Part shown: positions 42,997 to 54,100 of the stretch, one piece after another
Layout: the number at the start of each line of letters is the position of its first letter
How positions within the stretch are numbered: position 1 is the first letter of the stretch
From: Areca catechu
Lineage: Eukaryota > Streptophyta > Magnoliopsida > Arecales > Arecaceae
Reading direction: 5' to 3'
DNA length: 64,000 nucleotides
Assembly: GCA_021397845.1 (NCBI GenBank)
Contig: CM038053.1
Location: 86,365,157 to 86,429,156 of the forward strand
Translations under genes and position numbers: made by a program
Notes under the pieces: model-generated
Databases searched by the model: none
The model's input: the letters and a program-made list of their open reading frames with translations, nothing else
What the model was told of the DNA's origin: nothing

Positions 42997-44696
42997 ATGG
43001 TAGCCCAAATCGATATTAGAATTTTTAAGGGAGAAGCCTCAAATCGTCCCCCCTTGTTTAATGGTACAAATTAAACATATTGGAAAACACGAATGCACAT
43101 TTATATTCAAGCGATTGATTATAACATTTGAAGGACCATTGTTAAGGGTCCTTATCAGCCTACCACCTTGGTTAATGGCATTCTCACTCCCAAGTTAGAA
43201 GATGAATGGGATGAGAATGACATTAAGTAAGTTGAGCTTAATGCTAAGGCTATGAATTTTTTGTTTTGTGCTTTAGACCAAAGTAAGTTCTATAGAATCT
43301 CAAATTGTCTCTCCGCTAAGAAAATATGGGACACACTTGAAGTTACCCATAAGGGTACACATTAAGTGAAGACTACCAAAGTTAACATGCTTATTCACAC
43401 ATATAAAATATTTAGAATGGAACCATCTGAATCTATTAGTAAAATGTACACTCGATTTACTAACATTGTGAATGGCATGAGAAGCTTGGATAAAGTCATT
43501 TCTAATGCTAAATTAGTGAATAAAATTCTTAGATCACTTCCTTCATCATGGGATCCAAAAGTGACAGCCATCGAAGAAGCTAAGGACGTCAACAAATTAT
43601 CTCTTGAGCAGCTTCTAGGATCTCTCATGACATATGAGCTGTCATTGAAATAAAAGGTTGTGGACAATGACAAGAAAAAGAAGACCATAGCATTCAAGTC
43701 CACAACAAAGGAAGATACAAGTGATGATTCCAATGAGGAAGATGATGAAGATGAAACGGCTCTCATCTCAAGGAAGTTTAGGAGGTTCATGAGAAAGAAA
43801 AGGTATAGTTTCAAGAAAAAGCCTTAAAAGGGAGAGCCTAGTAAAAAAAAAGAAAAAGAGAAAGAAAGGGAGAAACCCTCTTGCTTTGAATGTAAGAAAC
43901 CCAGTCACTTCAAGATGGACAGCCCCTAACTCAAGAAGAGTAGAAGGAAATTATGAAAGGAAGCCATGTTGGCTACCTGGAGTGAGAGCGAGGACTTGAG
44001 TTCAGATGAAGAGCTGCAAGAAGTTGCTAATTTTTGCTTAATGGCTAGTGATGAAGAAGTAAAATATGAACTTGCAGATGAATTTACATTTGAAGAATTG
44101 CATGATATTTTTGATGATTTAGTTGTTGAGTATCAAAAACATAAAATGAAAAACAAAGAGCTAAAGAAGCAAAATTTGAAATTGATTAAAACAAATGATA
44201 AGTCCTTGATTGAAAATGATTGTTTGCTTTAAGAAAACAAGAAGATAACTGATAAAATTATCTTTTAAAAAAAGAAAAGGAAGATTAAAAAAAGGATAAA
44301 TCTTTTGCAATAACTAAAAATTTTGCTAAACAAAACAAAGAACTTTTGCAAGAAAACAAGAAGTACAAAGATGAGCTTGAAAAATTAAAATATTTTGTTG
44401 AAAAGTTTACTTATAGTTCTGGAAAACTCAATATGCTTTTAAATAATCAAAGGGCTATTTTCAACAAAGCAGGATTAGGTTTCAAACAACAAAAACAACA
44501 AAAATTTTTTAAGAATTTCTTTGTTCCTGCTTCATCTTCCATTACTTGTTATTCTTGTGGCAATGTAGGACATAATCCATATTTGTGTAACAGAAAGAAA
44601 TTGAATAAAGTTAGAAAAGTTTGGGTTCCAAAAGGAACCATATCCACTAACCCTAAAGGATCCAAGATAGATTGGGTACCTATAGTCTCTACCTGA
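42997..44696 (+). pseudogene. SIRE-like Gag with two zinc knuckles (I)
   Basis: ATG at 42997 (MVAQIDIRIFKGEASNRPPLF) starts one frame that runs to about 43650 with only a few stops (for example TAA after GTN, where an aromatic residue is expected). It includes KIWDTLEVTHKGT and an open part 43366-43653 with ILRSLPSSWDPKVTAI. The first knuckle at about 43883 is C-FE-C-KKPS-H-FKMD-S (last cysteine lost). A Lys/Glu coiled coil follows (43966-44400). The second knuckle at about 44546 is intact: C-YS-C-GNVG-H-NPYL-C. Confidence 0.85.
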
Positions 44697-45156
44697 TTTG
44701 TTCTTATAGGTATGTCTTGCAACCAACAAAAAAAGATTGTGGTACCTCGACAGCAGTTACTCAAGGCATATGACTGGAGATGTGGAGCAGTTCTCATCTC
44801 TTGAGTATCAAAATGATGGAAATGTAACCTTCGATGATAATGGAAAGAACAAAATCGTCGATTTTGGTAATGTCCATATCACCCCCTCTACTTATATAGA
44901 TAATGTTCTTCTTGTTGATGGCCTAAAGCATAATTTACTTAGTATTAACCAGTTTTGTGACAAAGATTTTAAAGTTATTTTTGAATCTTTCATGTGCATT
45001 GTCTCTAGTCTTGATGATAATGGCATCAAGTTTATAGGTCATAGGTATGACAACATTTACATGGTTGATCTTGATGATTTATCAGTACAAAATGGTCAAT
45101 ACCTAGTAGCAATGGAAGCCAAGATTAATGAAACTAGTTGGCTTTGGCATCGTTGA
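44697..45156 (+). pseudogene. Protease and pre-integrase (I)
   Basis: Open frame from about 44737: W-Y-L-D-S-S-Y-S-RHMTGD, where the active-site glycine of D-S-G is serine; then VTFDDNGKNKI, HNLLSINQFCDKDFKVIF and SWLWHR. TGA at 45154 replaces an amino acid inside the zinc-binding W-H-x-x-L-G-H motif. Confidence 0.85.
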
Positions 45157-45680
45157 CTAGGACATGCAAGTATGCATTTGCTTTCAAAACTTAACAAAAA
45201 AAATCTCACAAAATATTTTCCAAAACTTAGTCTTGAAAAAGGTAAGATATGTAGTACTTGCCAACTTGGAAAATAAACTAAATCTTCTTTCAAATCTAAG
45301 GGAGTTGTCTCTATATCTAGACCCCTAGAATTATTTCATATGAACCTCTTTGGACCTACTAGAACAACTAGTTTGGGAGGTAAGAAGTATGGTCTAGTTA
45401 TTGTGGATGACTTCTCACGTTTTACATGCATCATTTTTTTAGCTCATAAAGATAAAACTTTTTCTATATTCATTAAATTTCATAAAGAGTCTCAAATGAA
45501 ATAGGTATTTCAATTATTTCTTTATAAAGTGATCATGGTACGGAATTTGAAATTCATGATATTGAAAAGTTTTGTAGTGAAAATGGTATTCATCACAACT
45601 TTTTTGCACCTAGGACACCTCAACAAAATGGAGTGGTAGAAGAAAAAAATAGAACTCTTAAAGAAATGGCATGCACTATG
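45157..45680 (+). pseudogene. Integrase, first part (I)
   Basis: GHASMHLLSKL, CSTCQLGK, then ELFHMNLFGPTR: the first catalytic aspartate is asparagine. Two frames later S-D-H-G-T-E-F holds the second aspartate (about 45532), and PQQNGVVEEKNRTLKEMACT the glutamate (about 45620-45675). Cut at 45680 by K, in the codons after ACTM. Confidence 0.85.
45676..45680. repeat. Target-site duplication of K, left copy (CTATG)
   Basis: CTATG precedes K's TGATGGGGAC and is repeated at 61329-61333 after its GCATCA. Confidence 0.85.
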
Positions 45681-46436
45681 TGATGGGGACATCAGGTCAA
45701 CCCTAGTTCACTATGGGTTCCTGAGTTTTGAGTTCCTTAGCCATGATTCCAATTTTGTCTTTGAGTCCAATAATCAAGTCCTATTAGTCCTTTGAGTCTT
45801 GTAAGTAGGGCTTAAGTCAGTTGAGTCACTTGAAGTCCTATAATTATGGTTTTGATCAGTTAAGCCCGATTGTGGCCATTGAGTCCTGTATTTGGGCCTT
45901 GAGCTCTGCTACACTTGAGTCCTATATCTAGAGTCGACTCATGCCATTAGGCTCATGAGTCAAGCTTGAGATTACATTCAAGCTTAGATGAGAGAGTCAG
46001 CTCACTATGAGCCATTTGTCAATTTTAAGCCCTTAATCATGTGTCAGTTTTGTAACTAATCCAGTCTAGTTAAGTTGAGTGAGTCCTGTAATAACTTGAG
46101 TTGTCTTAACCTTAGTCTAGTCTGATTGAGTCCTGTAAGAGTCCAATAAGTTGTGCTCTTTAAAAATTTTGTACAAGAGGAGGAGCATCAGCTAAAGTCT
46201 TCACTAGGATCTCAGAACAAAGTGAGTCCATAAAAAGATACCTGGGACCAAGAATATTCTTCCAGTATCCTAGCCCAGGGTTTCCAGCCCACCAAGATCA
46301 AGCCCATGCACCAAAGCTCTTTGGAGGCCGTCCAAGCCCATGTTGGAGATGCCCCTTGCTACCCTAAAGTCAAGCCCAAGTTCAATTAGGCGTCCAAGCC
46401 CAAGACACCAAGATTTTCAAGGAATATACTACCCCC

Positions 46437-46441
46437 AGGTG
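46437..46441. repeat. Target-site duplication of J, left copy (AGGTG)
   Basis: AGGTG before J at 46442 and again at 60364-60368. Confidence 0.85.
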
Positions 46442-46595
46442 TGAAGGTGAAAAACACCTACACCAAGTATACATTATGCAAGAAACATGGCAGAAAAATA
46501 TGCATTTTAAAATATTTTTAAGATATGCATAGAGGAAGGCTAGATAGATAGATCTAAACCATCTACCGATCTGCCCACAACAGGATCTAATATTT
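46442..46595 (-). repeat. 3' LTR remnant of J
   Basis: About 150 bases matching the last part of the 5' LTR (58513-58665): GAAAAACACCTACACC, then CATACATTATGCAAG-type text. It breaks directly into RT near 46590-46600. Confidence 0.85.
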
Positions 46596-47558
46596 TTAAG
46601 ATAACCAGACCTTTATTCCTTGCAGTGCTGCGATGTCATTCCTGAATAAGAGAATGTCATCCATATACAGTACAAGGAATACAATCACAGAACCATTAGC
46701 CCATTTGTAACTGCAAGGCTCTTCTATGTTCCAAACGAAGCCATACGACTTGATACACTTATCAAATCGCATGTTCCAACTCCTTGATGCTTGCTTCAAT
46801 CCATAGATAGACTTTTGAAGCCTGCACACCTTTGACTCATTTGTGGATGTGAACCCTTCGGGTTGTATCATATACACCTCCTCTTCTAGCTCACCTTTAA
46901 AGAGAGCTGTTCGGACATCCATTTGCCAAATTTTATAATCAAAGTGTGCTGCAAAAGCAAGCATAATCTGAATGGATTTGAGCATTGCCACAGGAGAAAA
47001 CGTCTTGTCATAGTCAATACCATAAAGTTGACGATATCCCTTGGCAACAAGATGAGCTTTATAGGTCTCCACCTGTCTGTCTGTGCCCCTTTTTCTTTTA
47101 AAAATCCATTTGCACCCAATAGGTTTTATCCCTTCAGGTGGATCAACCAATGTCCATACATTATTGATCTCCATAGACTCCATTTCGGATTTCATGGCTC
47201 CTAGCCATGACTCAGAGTCGGACCTTTGCAATGCATCCATATAGGTGATATGTTCCTCTTTGTTCTCATCGAGTTTAATGGGATCACCATCTCGGACCAA
47301 GAAACCGTAGTATCTGTCCGGTCGGCTCGGTACTCTACCGAATCTCCTTAATGGTTCTAGAGTGGGCTCTGGGTGTGATCTAATCATAACCGATTCTATG
47401 TGGTCGCTTAAATGTGTCGGTTCTTCTACTTGTTGAACTTCACTAAGTTCAATCTTAGCGGCTACAGTTCCTTTACCAAGGAACTCTTTTTCTAAAAAGA
47501 TAGACCTAAGACTGATGAACAACTTTTGTTCCTTGGCTAAGTAGAAGTAATACCCCAT
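46596..47558 (-). pseudogene. Integrase tail and reverse transcriptase (J)
   Basis: A 320-codon open frame on the minus strand, among the longest here. It reads the linker (LRRFGRVPSRPDRYYGFLV), then RT: GCKWIFKRKRGTD, KAHLVAKGYRQ, WQMDVRTALFKGELEEEVYM, SIYGLKQASRSWN and the polymerase box LYMDDILLF at about 46640-46665 (YMDD; D has YVDD). It ends at GIKVWLS, where the deletion joins the LTR stub, so the RT thumb, connection and RNase H are gone. Confidence 0.9.
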
Positions 47559-48390
47559 AGACTATTTTGGATTCCCAACAAATAGGCACCGGTCAAACCT
47601 AGGTCCAGGTTTGTCCGTTTCCAAATGTTTTACATAAGCCGGGCACCCCCAGACCCGAAAGTGTGAATGTGTCAGCTTACGACCAGTCCACATCTCATAT
47701 GGTGTTTTACTAACGGACTTACTTGGAGCCCTATTCAGAAGGTAACAGGATGATTCTAAAGCATATCCCCAAAACGATATCGGTAGAGAAGCAAAGCCCA
47801 TCATGGACCAAACAATGTCTAACAGGGTTCGATTCCTCCTCTCAAACACTCCATTTAACTGGGGTGTCCCTGAAGGCGTCCACTGAGAGAGAATCCCATT
47901 CTCCTCAAGATATGTCAGAAACTCACCCAAAAGGTATTCACCACCTTGATCGGATCGAAGTGTTTTGATACACTTTCCAGTTTATTTTTTCACTTCATTA
48001 TGATATCGTTTAAATATTTCAAATGATTCAGATTTATGTCTCATCAAGAAGACATAACCATACCTCGAAAGGTCTTCTATAAAAGTAATGAAATAACTGT
48101 ACCCTCCCCTGGCACTAACATTCATGGGTCTGCATACATCAATATGTACTAGACTCAGAATTTCTTTGGCTCGTTCACCTTTTCCAGTAAAAGGTGACTT
48201 GGTCATTTTTCTAAGAAGACAGGACTCATAAGTTGGAAGTGAACTATCTTCACTAAAATCGAGGAGACCCTTGATTTTCAACCTATTTATCCTGTTCTTG
48301 TTTATATGACCAAGCCTACAATGCCATAGGTATGCTTCACTGACATTATCTATCCTAGGGCATTTGCTAGACATGTACATTACACTAACA
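47559..48390 (-). pseudogene. Pre-integrase and integrase (J)
   Basis: Minus frames 47982-48380 (CPRIDNVSEAYLWHCRLGHINK, with His and Cys ligands CLLRK partly changed; VHIDVCRPM with the first aspartate) and 47562-47930 (TYLEENGILSQWTPSGTP, LNGVFERRNRTLLD, with the glutamate; then FRVWGCPAYVKHL). A stop lies between the two frames (about 47935-47985), where the second aspartate block reads LRSDQGGEY in another frame. The best preserved integrase here. Confidence 0.85.
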
Positions 48391-48800
48391 GGTCACGATA
48401 GTACATAAATGCCATCACGCATTTGTCCATTCAAAATTACAGAACCATTCAAAATGATTTTGCAAATATCATTCTTTATTAATAATTCATAACCATACAT
48501 GGCCAACTGGCCTACAGAAATGACATTCAAAATGAAAGGACAAAAATGACATTCATTCAAAATGATAGTACAAGACTCGAAAACTAGCTTAAGGACTCCT
48601 AACGCCAGAACTGGAACTCGGCTTCCATTTCACACATTCAAGAACCTCTCACCATCCTCGAATCTTCTACTAATCTAAAGTCCCTGCAAAGAATTACAAA
48701 TATGAATTGAACTTCCTGTATCCAATACCCAGTTAGTAGTATCACAAACAGAGAAACTACAAGGTGTTATCATATAAATACCTTGTCCAGGATCATCCTG
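48391..48800 (-). pseudogene. Aspartic protease (J)
   Basis: Minus strand N-W-V-L-D-T-G-S-S at about 48705-48735 keeps the active site. Downstream, a short duplicated stretch around 48530-48560 (ATGACATTCA twice) disturbs the end. Several stops. Confidence 0.75.
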
Positions 48801-49639
48801 CTGCTTTCTCTTCTTGGACCTATTCGAATCAAGGGATGCAATATAAAGAGGACAGTTCCTCTTCCAATGTCCCTGCTACTTGTAGAAGAAGCACTCTGCA
48901 TGAATCTGATCAACCATCACTTTCTTGGCCTGACTGGGCCCAGAAGCACAAAGCACCTTTTTCCCTTTATTCTTCTTCTTCCCTTTCATAAAAGGACGAC
49001 GCCCTCCTGAGGAACCTCCCAATAGATTCACCTCCCCTTTATTCAACTGGTGATCTTTCTCAAAAGTCTACAGCAACCCCAATAGACCGTGGTAGTTGAT
49101 TGCAGGCTTGTTCATTCTTTAATGATCGAGAAAGTCTAGATTGGAGGATGGGAGAAAATTAAAAATTGCATCTTTTCCAAGCTGTTCATGCAAGGGACAA
49201 CCGAGCTTGCCCAGGTGCTAAATCATCTCGATCATGTATAATACATGATCAGTGATAGAGGCTCCATCACGCATCCGCGCTTTGTAGATAGCACAGGAGA
49301 TCCTGTACCTCTCAACGTCATTTGATGTCCCAAATACTCCTTCAATTTTTGAAGGATTTCTTCCAGCTGGGCTTCCTCAAACTTGCGACTGAACTCATCG
49401 TTCATCACAGCCAACATGATGCATCGGACAGTGGTCCTGTCAGAGAGCCACTTCTGATAAGTGTCTCTGACCGAATCCCGAGCATTGACAGCAGGGATCT
49501 CTGGTGCCGGATCCGATATCACATATAGGATCCGTTTGTTCTCCAGGACAATCCTGAGCCTTCGATACTAGCTATCGATGTTGGGTCCTTGGAGCTTCTC
49601 ATTATTGAGAAGAGACTAGAGTGACAGGTTAGAAGACAT
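48801..49639 (-). pseudogene. Gag (J)
   Basis: ATG at 49639 (MSSNLSL, then stop). The open frame 49232-49522 has DSVRDTYQKWLSDRTTVRCIML and SRKFEEAQLEEILQKL as in D. A knuckle near 48870-48900 reads C-FFYK-stop-QG-H-WKRN-C, with the second cysteine lost. A basic stretch (GKKKNKGKKV-like) lies at about 48950-48990. Confidence 0.8.
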
Positions 49640-49957
49640 CTGAAAGGAAATTCATAACTAATTAGTGTATATGAATAATCAACCTAAAGACATAGACTTA
49701 AGTCTAAAGGTCCCTCCCACTTTTTTTCACAGATTTGTAGCCTCTACCTCCAATCCGAGGAACTACATTAATTCCTTAGCAGGTACTAGAGTCCAATAGA
49801 CAACACATGAGCCCGACTTTGGTCGGCTCACCCATGCATGTCTAAAGGTAAGTTCTTTAACCGATTACTTATCCAAGTAACCTCTAATAATTGGGTTTTG
49901 CCCTAAGGAGCACTTCAATCAGCCTTTGGGCATTCTACTGAAGGTCCTGGTTAGGTC

Positions 49958-50268
49958 TAACCATTAACATGATGAAATTCAATGCTTCTAACTAATGAAT
50001 GGCCAAGCCCAATTTTGGCCGGCCCACTTGACTACCATTAAGAGAGTCGCACTGAGCCATCATATTAGGAACAACAATTCCAATAGCCCGATGAACACCA
50101 GATCTTTGGATCTTAACCATTAACATGATGAAATTCAATGCTTCTAACTAATGAATGGCCAAGCCCAATTTTGGCCAGCCCACTTGACTACCATTAAGAG
50201 AGTCGCACTGAGCCATCATATTAGGAACAACAATTCCAATAGCCCAATGAACATCCGATCTTTGGATC
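49958..50268. repeat. 156-bp tandem duplication in J leader
   Basis: Two almost identical copies, each with a GGGCTTGGCC...GGCCGGCC-type stem-loop, 'agagtcgcactgagccatc' and 'gatctttggatc'. D has one copy of the corresponding region (about 9010-9190). Confidence 0.9.
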
Positions 50269-50617
50269 TGCTGATGAACAACGAACTAATGGACACATTA
50301 CTATCCCACTTGATGGGAGGTTAGGACTTGGTTATCTTTATAACTTTGTCTTTCTAAGGACCTAATAATTTAAAGGGTTTCAACTTTAATGTGACAGATG
50401 AAGAGAAAAGAAGACATGGATCAACCTCCTACTGACAACATCAGTAATCTAGGAGGGTTACACATAACAAATGATCCATGGGCACCTAAAATCAGTCAAG
50501 ATTGATTAACCTTGGGTGATAAGGGTTAACACGAGTCAATGAGCTATCTAATCAATCCTGATTGACCACATTGGCCAGGTATGTGAGATCATGGGTTGGG
50601 TTCCACCATTAACCATC

Positions 50618-50650
50618 TTGCCTAGACACCAACAGAGTTGTCCAGGTAAG
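50618..50650 (-). other. Leader hairpin of J
   Basis: Minus strand CTTACCTGGACAAC-TCT-GTTGGTGTCTAGGCAAG (written in two halves): outer CTT/AAG and CCT/AGG, inner CAAC/GTTG. Confidence 0.55.
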
Positions 50651-51894
50651 AGGTAGCCCCAAAGAACCATGATCACAATGCCAAACTTACCTCGACACCA
50701 ATCGGTTCATCAGACTCGATTAGACTAGCCTAAAGACTTGGGCTTTCCACTGAGCTATAAATTATATCCATTTAGATTACGGACTAATCAATCTAACTAT
50801 TAGATAGATCTAGAGAAGAAATCCTAACTCAACTTTTGATAAGATTAGTTCTCTAACTTGTCCAATAAATCTAAACCTAGGTCTAATGGTGTGGGCCCCA
50901 GGATCCGACAGAGGCTCCTCAACCCTCTATGGATCTCAGATTAGGGTTCCCCTTTTCTATGAGTCCTGTAATAAGGCCTTGAGCCCAAAAACATTGTTAT
51001 AATTTCTTGTCAAAGTTGTTTAGTCCTGTACCTTGGCCAATTTGGGTCAAGTTAGGTCTTGAGTCCTGTATTTGTTCGAGTCCAAGTTTGGTCTGGGCCC
51101 AAGCCCAATTGAAGTCACTCTGGTTTTCTTCTCCAACTCAAGTTCTGGTGGGCCAACCCACCCCTTCTTCTTGGGATAATGCCAACTCAGGTGCCACCTT
51201 TGCTACCTACGTGGTGCCACATCAGCTGCCACTTGGGCATCCAAGAAGGGAAACAAAGTGGCCTCCTTTTGCTTTCCACACACCTTGGACAACATCCCCC
51301 TCTTCCCTCCCCCACATCAAGCCTTGTTCCATCTAAAGAGGGCGTTGAAGATCTTTGAAGGAAACAAGCACCAAAGCAAGCCTCCTTCCAAGTTTTCTTC
51401 CCAAAATGCTCTTGCAAGGAAGGAAGGTCACAAGATACACTCCCCTCTTCAAGCCCTCAACCATGCAAGCCCCATGGAGTTCACCCATGGTTGGCCAAGA
51501 ATCAATCCTAGAAGATGGCGTGAAGAGCCCATGGGAACACATCCCTCCAAGCAAGCCATGCCCCACTACTCTTCCCAAATTAAGCATGCTAAGGAAGGAA
51601 GTCAAGGGACCAATCCCCCCCTCCAAGCCTTTGCTCATGCCATGCCCAACTCCAAATATTTGGTTAGTCAAAGAAATAGGGATGTGGAAAATTTTTGGCG
51701 CCACCATGAGATTTGTATTTTGAATTTCAAAAGGGCCTTGGGTGCCGATTTAAAGGACCCAATCCCTCCCTTTGTAGAACTAATGAATGAATGAATGAAT
51801 GAATGAATGAATAAAAAATTGAGTGATTGAGTTTGGGTTTCTTCCACCCTCCAACCATTGTCTCTTAGGCTAGGTTCGAGTGGAATTGCCTTCA

Positions 51895-52030
51895 TCCCCA
51901 GGGACGTCGAGTGGTGTAAGGCCACCTGTCCGTCGCCCCAGGGCGTCGCGAATCCTTCATCCTCCAGGACGTCGCGTGGTGTGAGGCCACATTCCTTCAT
52001 CCTCCAGGACGTCGCGGAGTGCGAGGCCCC
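51895..52030 (+). repeat. GACGTC-box tandem repeats in C LTR
   Basis: About 45-base units with GGACGTCG and GGTGTGAGGCC, three to four per block; further blocks at about 52585-52675 and 56945-57085. GACGTC is the palindromic core bound by plant bZIP factors (C-box). Confidence 0.7.
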
Positions 52031-53233
52031 AAGTTATCTCCAACTTTGACTTCAGAATCCAGCCGGACACTATGCTCAAAGCCCCTTCCCAACTCCATCT
52101 CAGTTCCTTTCCATGCATCTCCACATTTCGCTGATCCTTCTTTTGTTTGCTTACAGGTCCTCCCTGGCATCTTGGGCATTGGAGACAGTCAGCTTTGCCA
52201 TCGCGACCTCCCAACCCAAAGCTAGTGCTTCAACGGGTTCGACTGCTCGGGCATCCAGGCCGCATCCGTTGAGTTGAGTGATCTCTGCACCGCGCGCTTC
52301 AGAAGTTTGAGGTTTTCCTTCTCTTTATCTCCTAAGTAGATATTGTAGGTCGAGCTAGTCCTACGAGGGTTTCTTAATCCCAGGGTCCTGTTCTCGTTCT
52401 TACTTTTAGGGCTTTGAACTGCTAGCGTAAGCATCCCTTACTGCTCTTCATATTTCTTATCTTTGCTTGTGATCGGGAATCGAAACCCTAAACAATAAAG
52501 AAGAACAACAAGAAACATAACAAAAAAAATCATCAACCCTAAAACAAAAAAAAAAAAATAATTCCTTGCATCATAAGTATCCATCCCCAGGGCGTTGCGA
52601 ATCCTTCATCCTCAAGGACGTTGCATGGTGTGAGGCCACATTCCTTCGTCCTCCGGGACGTCGCGGGGTGCGAGGCCCCAAGTTATCTCCAACTTCGACT
52701 TCGGAATCCTGCTAGACACCACGCTCGAAGCCCCTTCCCAACTCTAGTTCAACTCCTTTCCGTACATCTCCACATTCCACTGACCTTTCTTTTGTTTGCC
52801 TACAGGTCCTCCCTGGCATCTCGAGCATTGGAGACAGTCAGCTTTGCCATAGCGACATCAAGACCCAAAGCCAGAGCTCCCATGGGTTCGACTGCTCGGG
52901 CATCCATGCTGCATCCGCCGAGTTGAGCGATCTCTACACCGGGCGCTTCAGAAGTTTGAGGTTTGCCTTCCCTTTATCTCCTAAGTAGATATTGTAGGTC
53001 GAGCTAGTCCTACCAGAGTTTCTTAATCCCGGGGTCCTGTTCTCGTTCTTACTTTTAGGGCTTTGAACTACTAGCGTAAGCTTCCCTTACTGCTCTTCAT
53101 ATTTCTTATCTTTGCTTGTGATCGGGGATCGAAACCCTAAACAATGAAGAAGAACAACAAGAAACATAACAAAAAAATCATCAACCCTAAAACAAAAAAA
53201 AAAAAATTCCTTGCATCATAAGCATCCATCCCA
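51936..53233. repeat. 649-bp tandem duplication in C 5' LTR
   Basis: The two copies are offset by 649 bases, each running from 'ccccagggcgt' to 'tgcatcataag...atcc'. Each copy includes a GACGTC-rich block and the A-rich 'aacaagaaacataacaaaaaa' stretch. Copies differ by scattered substitutions. Absent from the 3' LTR. Confidence 0.9.
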
Positions 53234-53271
53234 GCATCCTTAGCCCTAACCCCTTGCCTCCGCATCATTTC

Positions 53272-53283
53272 TGGTATCAGAGC
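53272..53283 (+). other. Primer-binding site of C
   Basis: TGGTATCAGAGC, four bases after the LTR end. Confidence 0.9.
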
Positions 53284-54100
53284 AAGGCTAGGACTAGTGC
53301 ATTAGTTTCATTTTCTGCATTCTAGTCAGTCCATATATGGTCTGATCATTGGATTGTTTCTCCCTGTAGAGACATCCAAATTTCATGATTTCTATTTTTT
53401 TAGATTGCATTCATTTCAAAGTATTTTTTTTCTATTTTCTTAGATTTTATTTCAGTTTTTAGAATTTCTACCAACTGAAATACTGCCTGAGAAAATCTTA
53501 GGTCTGAAATTTCAGCAAGCATCTCATTTTGATTCATTCCTCCATCTAGCTTGTTCTTTTTAATTCCTGCATTTTGTTTAGCATTCACCCATCTAAAAGA
53601 CACAAAAGAACAAAAAAAAAAAAAAATAACTCATTTCATTAGTCATCATTGTACTTCATTTTACATAACATATCTTAAGGGCATCAATTTAACATAGGGT
53701 CAGGATTTCATTACCTGTCCCTAGCACAAAAACCACCACCCGGCATATCGAACCCTAGCCATTAACTAAATTCAATTAGATATTTAATCTGCTCTAGTAA
53801 GCTAGGGACACCCACGAAGTCAGGTCAACCCAAGTACCGAGACAAGCTAGATTGCTTGTTGGTGTGTGCTTGTGTAGCTGGTGTCTAGGCAAGTGGTTCA
53901 GGGACTAGAGCCCGAATGGAAGTGGGTTGGTTCGCTTACCTGGCCAATTTCTAATTGGTGTCTAGGCAAGCAAAGAGGAACCTCCACTAACCTTACACTT
54001 ACCTAGCCAGGTGCCAAGTTACTGCTTTCAGGTTCATCTTCTTGACTTTACATTTGGTGAGATCTCCTAGGTCTAGCAAACCGTTGCATCGTTTTATTAC
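53284..54100 (+). other. Leader of C
   Basis: Non-coding. Matches B' and A leaders: 'taacatagggtcagga', GCTAGGGACACCCAC, the hairpin module at 53935-53970 (CCAATT-TCT-AATTGG within CTTACCT...AGGCAAG), then CACTTACCTAGCC. Confidence 0.75.
53935..53970 (+). other. Leader hairpin of C
   Basis: Inner stem CCAATT/AATTGG with loop TCT; outer CCT/AGG and CTT/AAG. See 1893, 37213, 8664 and 50618. Confidence 0.6.

Larger units (their letters stand above)
49640..50886 (-). other. Leader of J, gag-proximal part
   Basis: Non-coding. Contains a GAGCC stem-loop (49809-49829), a 156-bp tandem duplication (49958-50113 and 50114-50268) and the shared leader hairpin (50618-50650). TCTAA at 50882-50886 is C's target duplication. 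Confidence 0.75.
50887..53267 (+). repeat. 5' LTR of C with an internal 649-bp duplication
   Basis: Starts TGGTGTGGGCCCC, ends CTCCGCATCA. Differs from the 3' LTR mainly by a tandem duplication (51936-52584 and 52585-53233) and by 26 bases near 51125-51150. (GAAT)n at 51781-51812. The TATA-like TATTTAAA of the 3' LTR is GATTTAAA here (51748-51755). Confidence 0.95.

Noticed and set aside
51258..51794. 178-codon ORF in the 5' LTR of C, with a partner at 56420-56860 in the 3' LTR
   Set aside because: It lies upstream of the TATA box, has low-complexity Pro/Ser-rich text, overlaps other open frames on both strands and matches no family. Shared between LTRs only because LTRs are copies.
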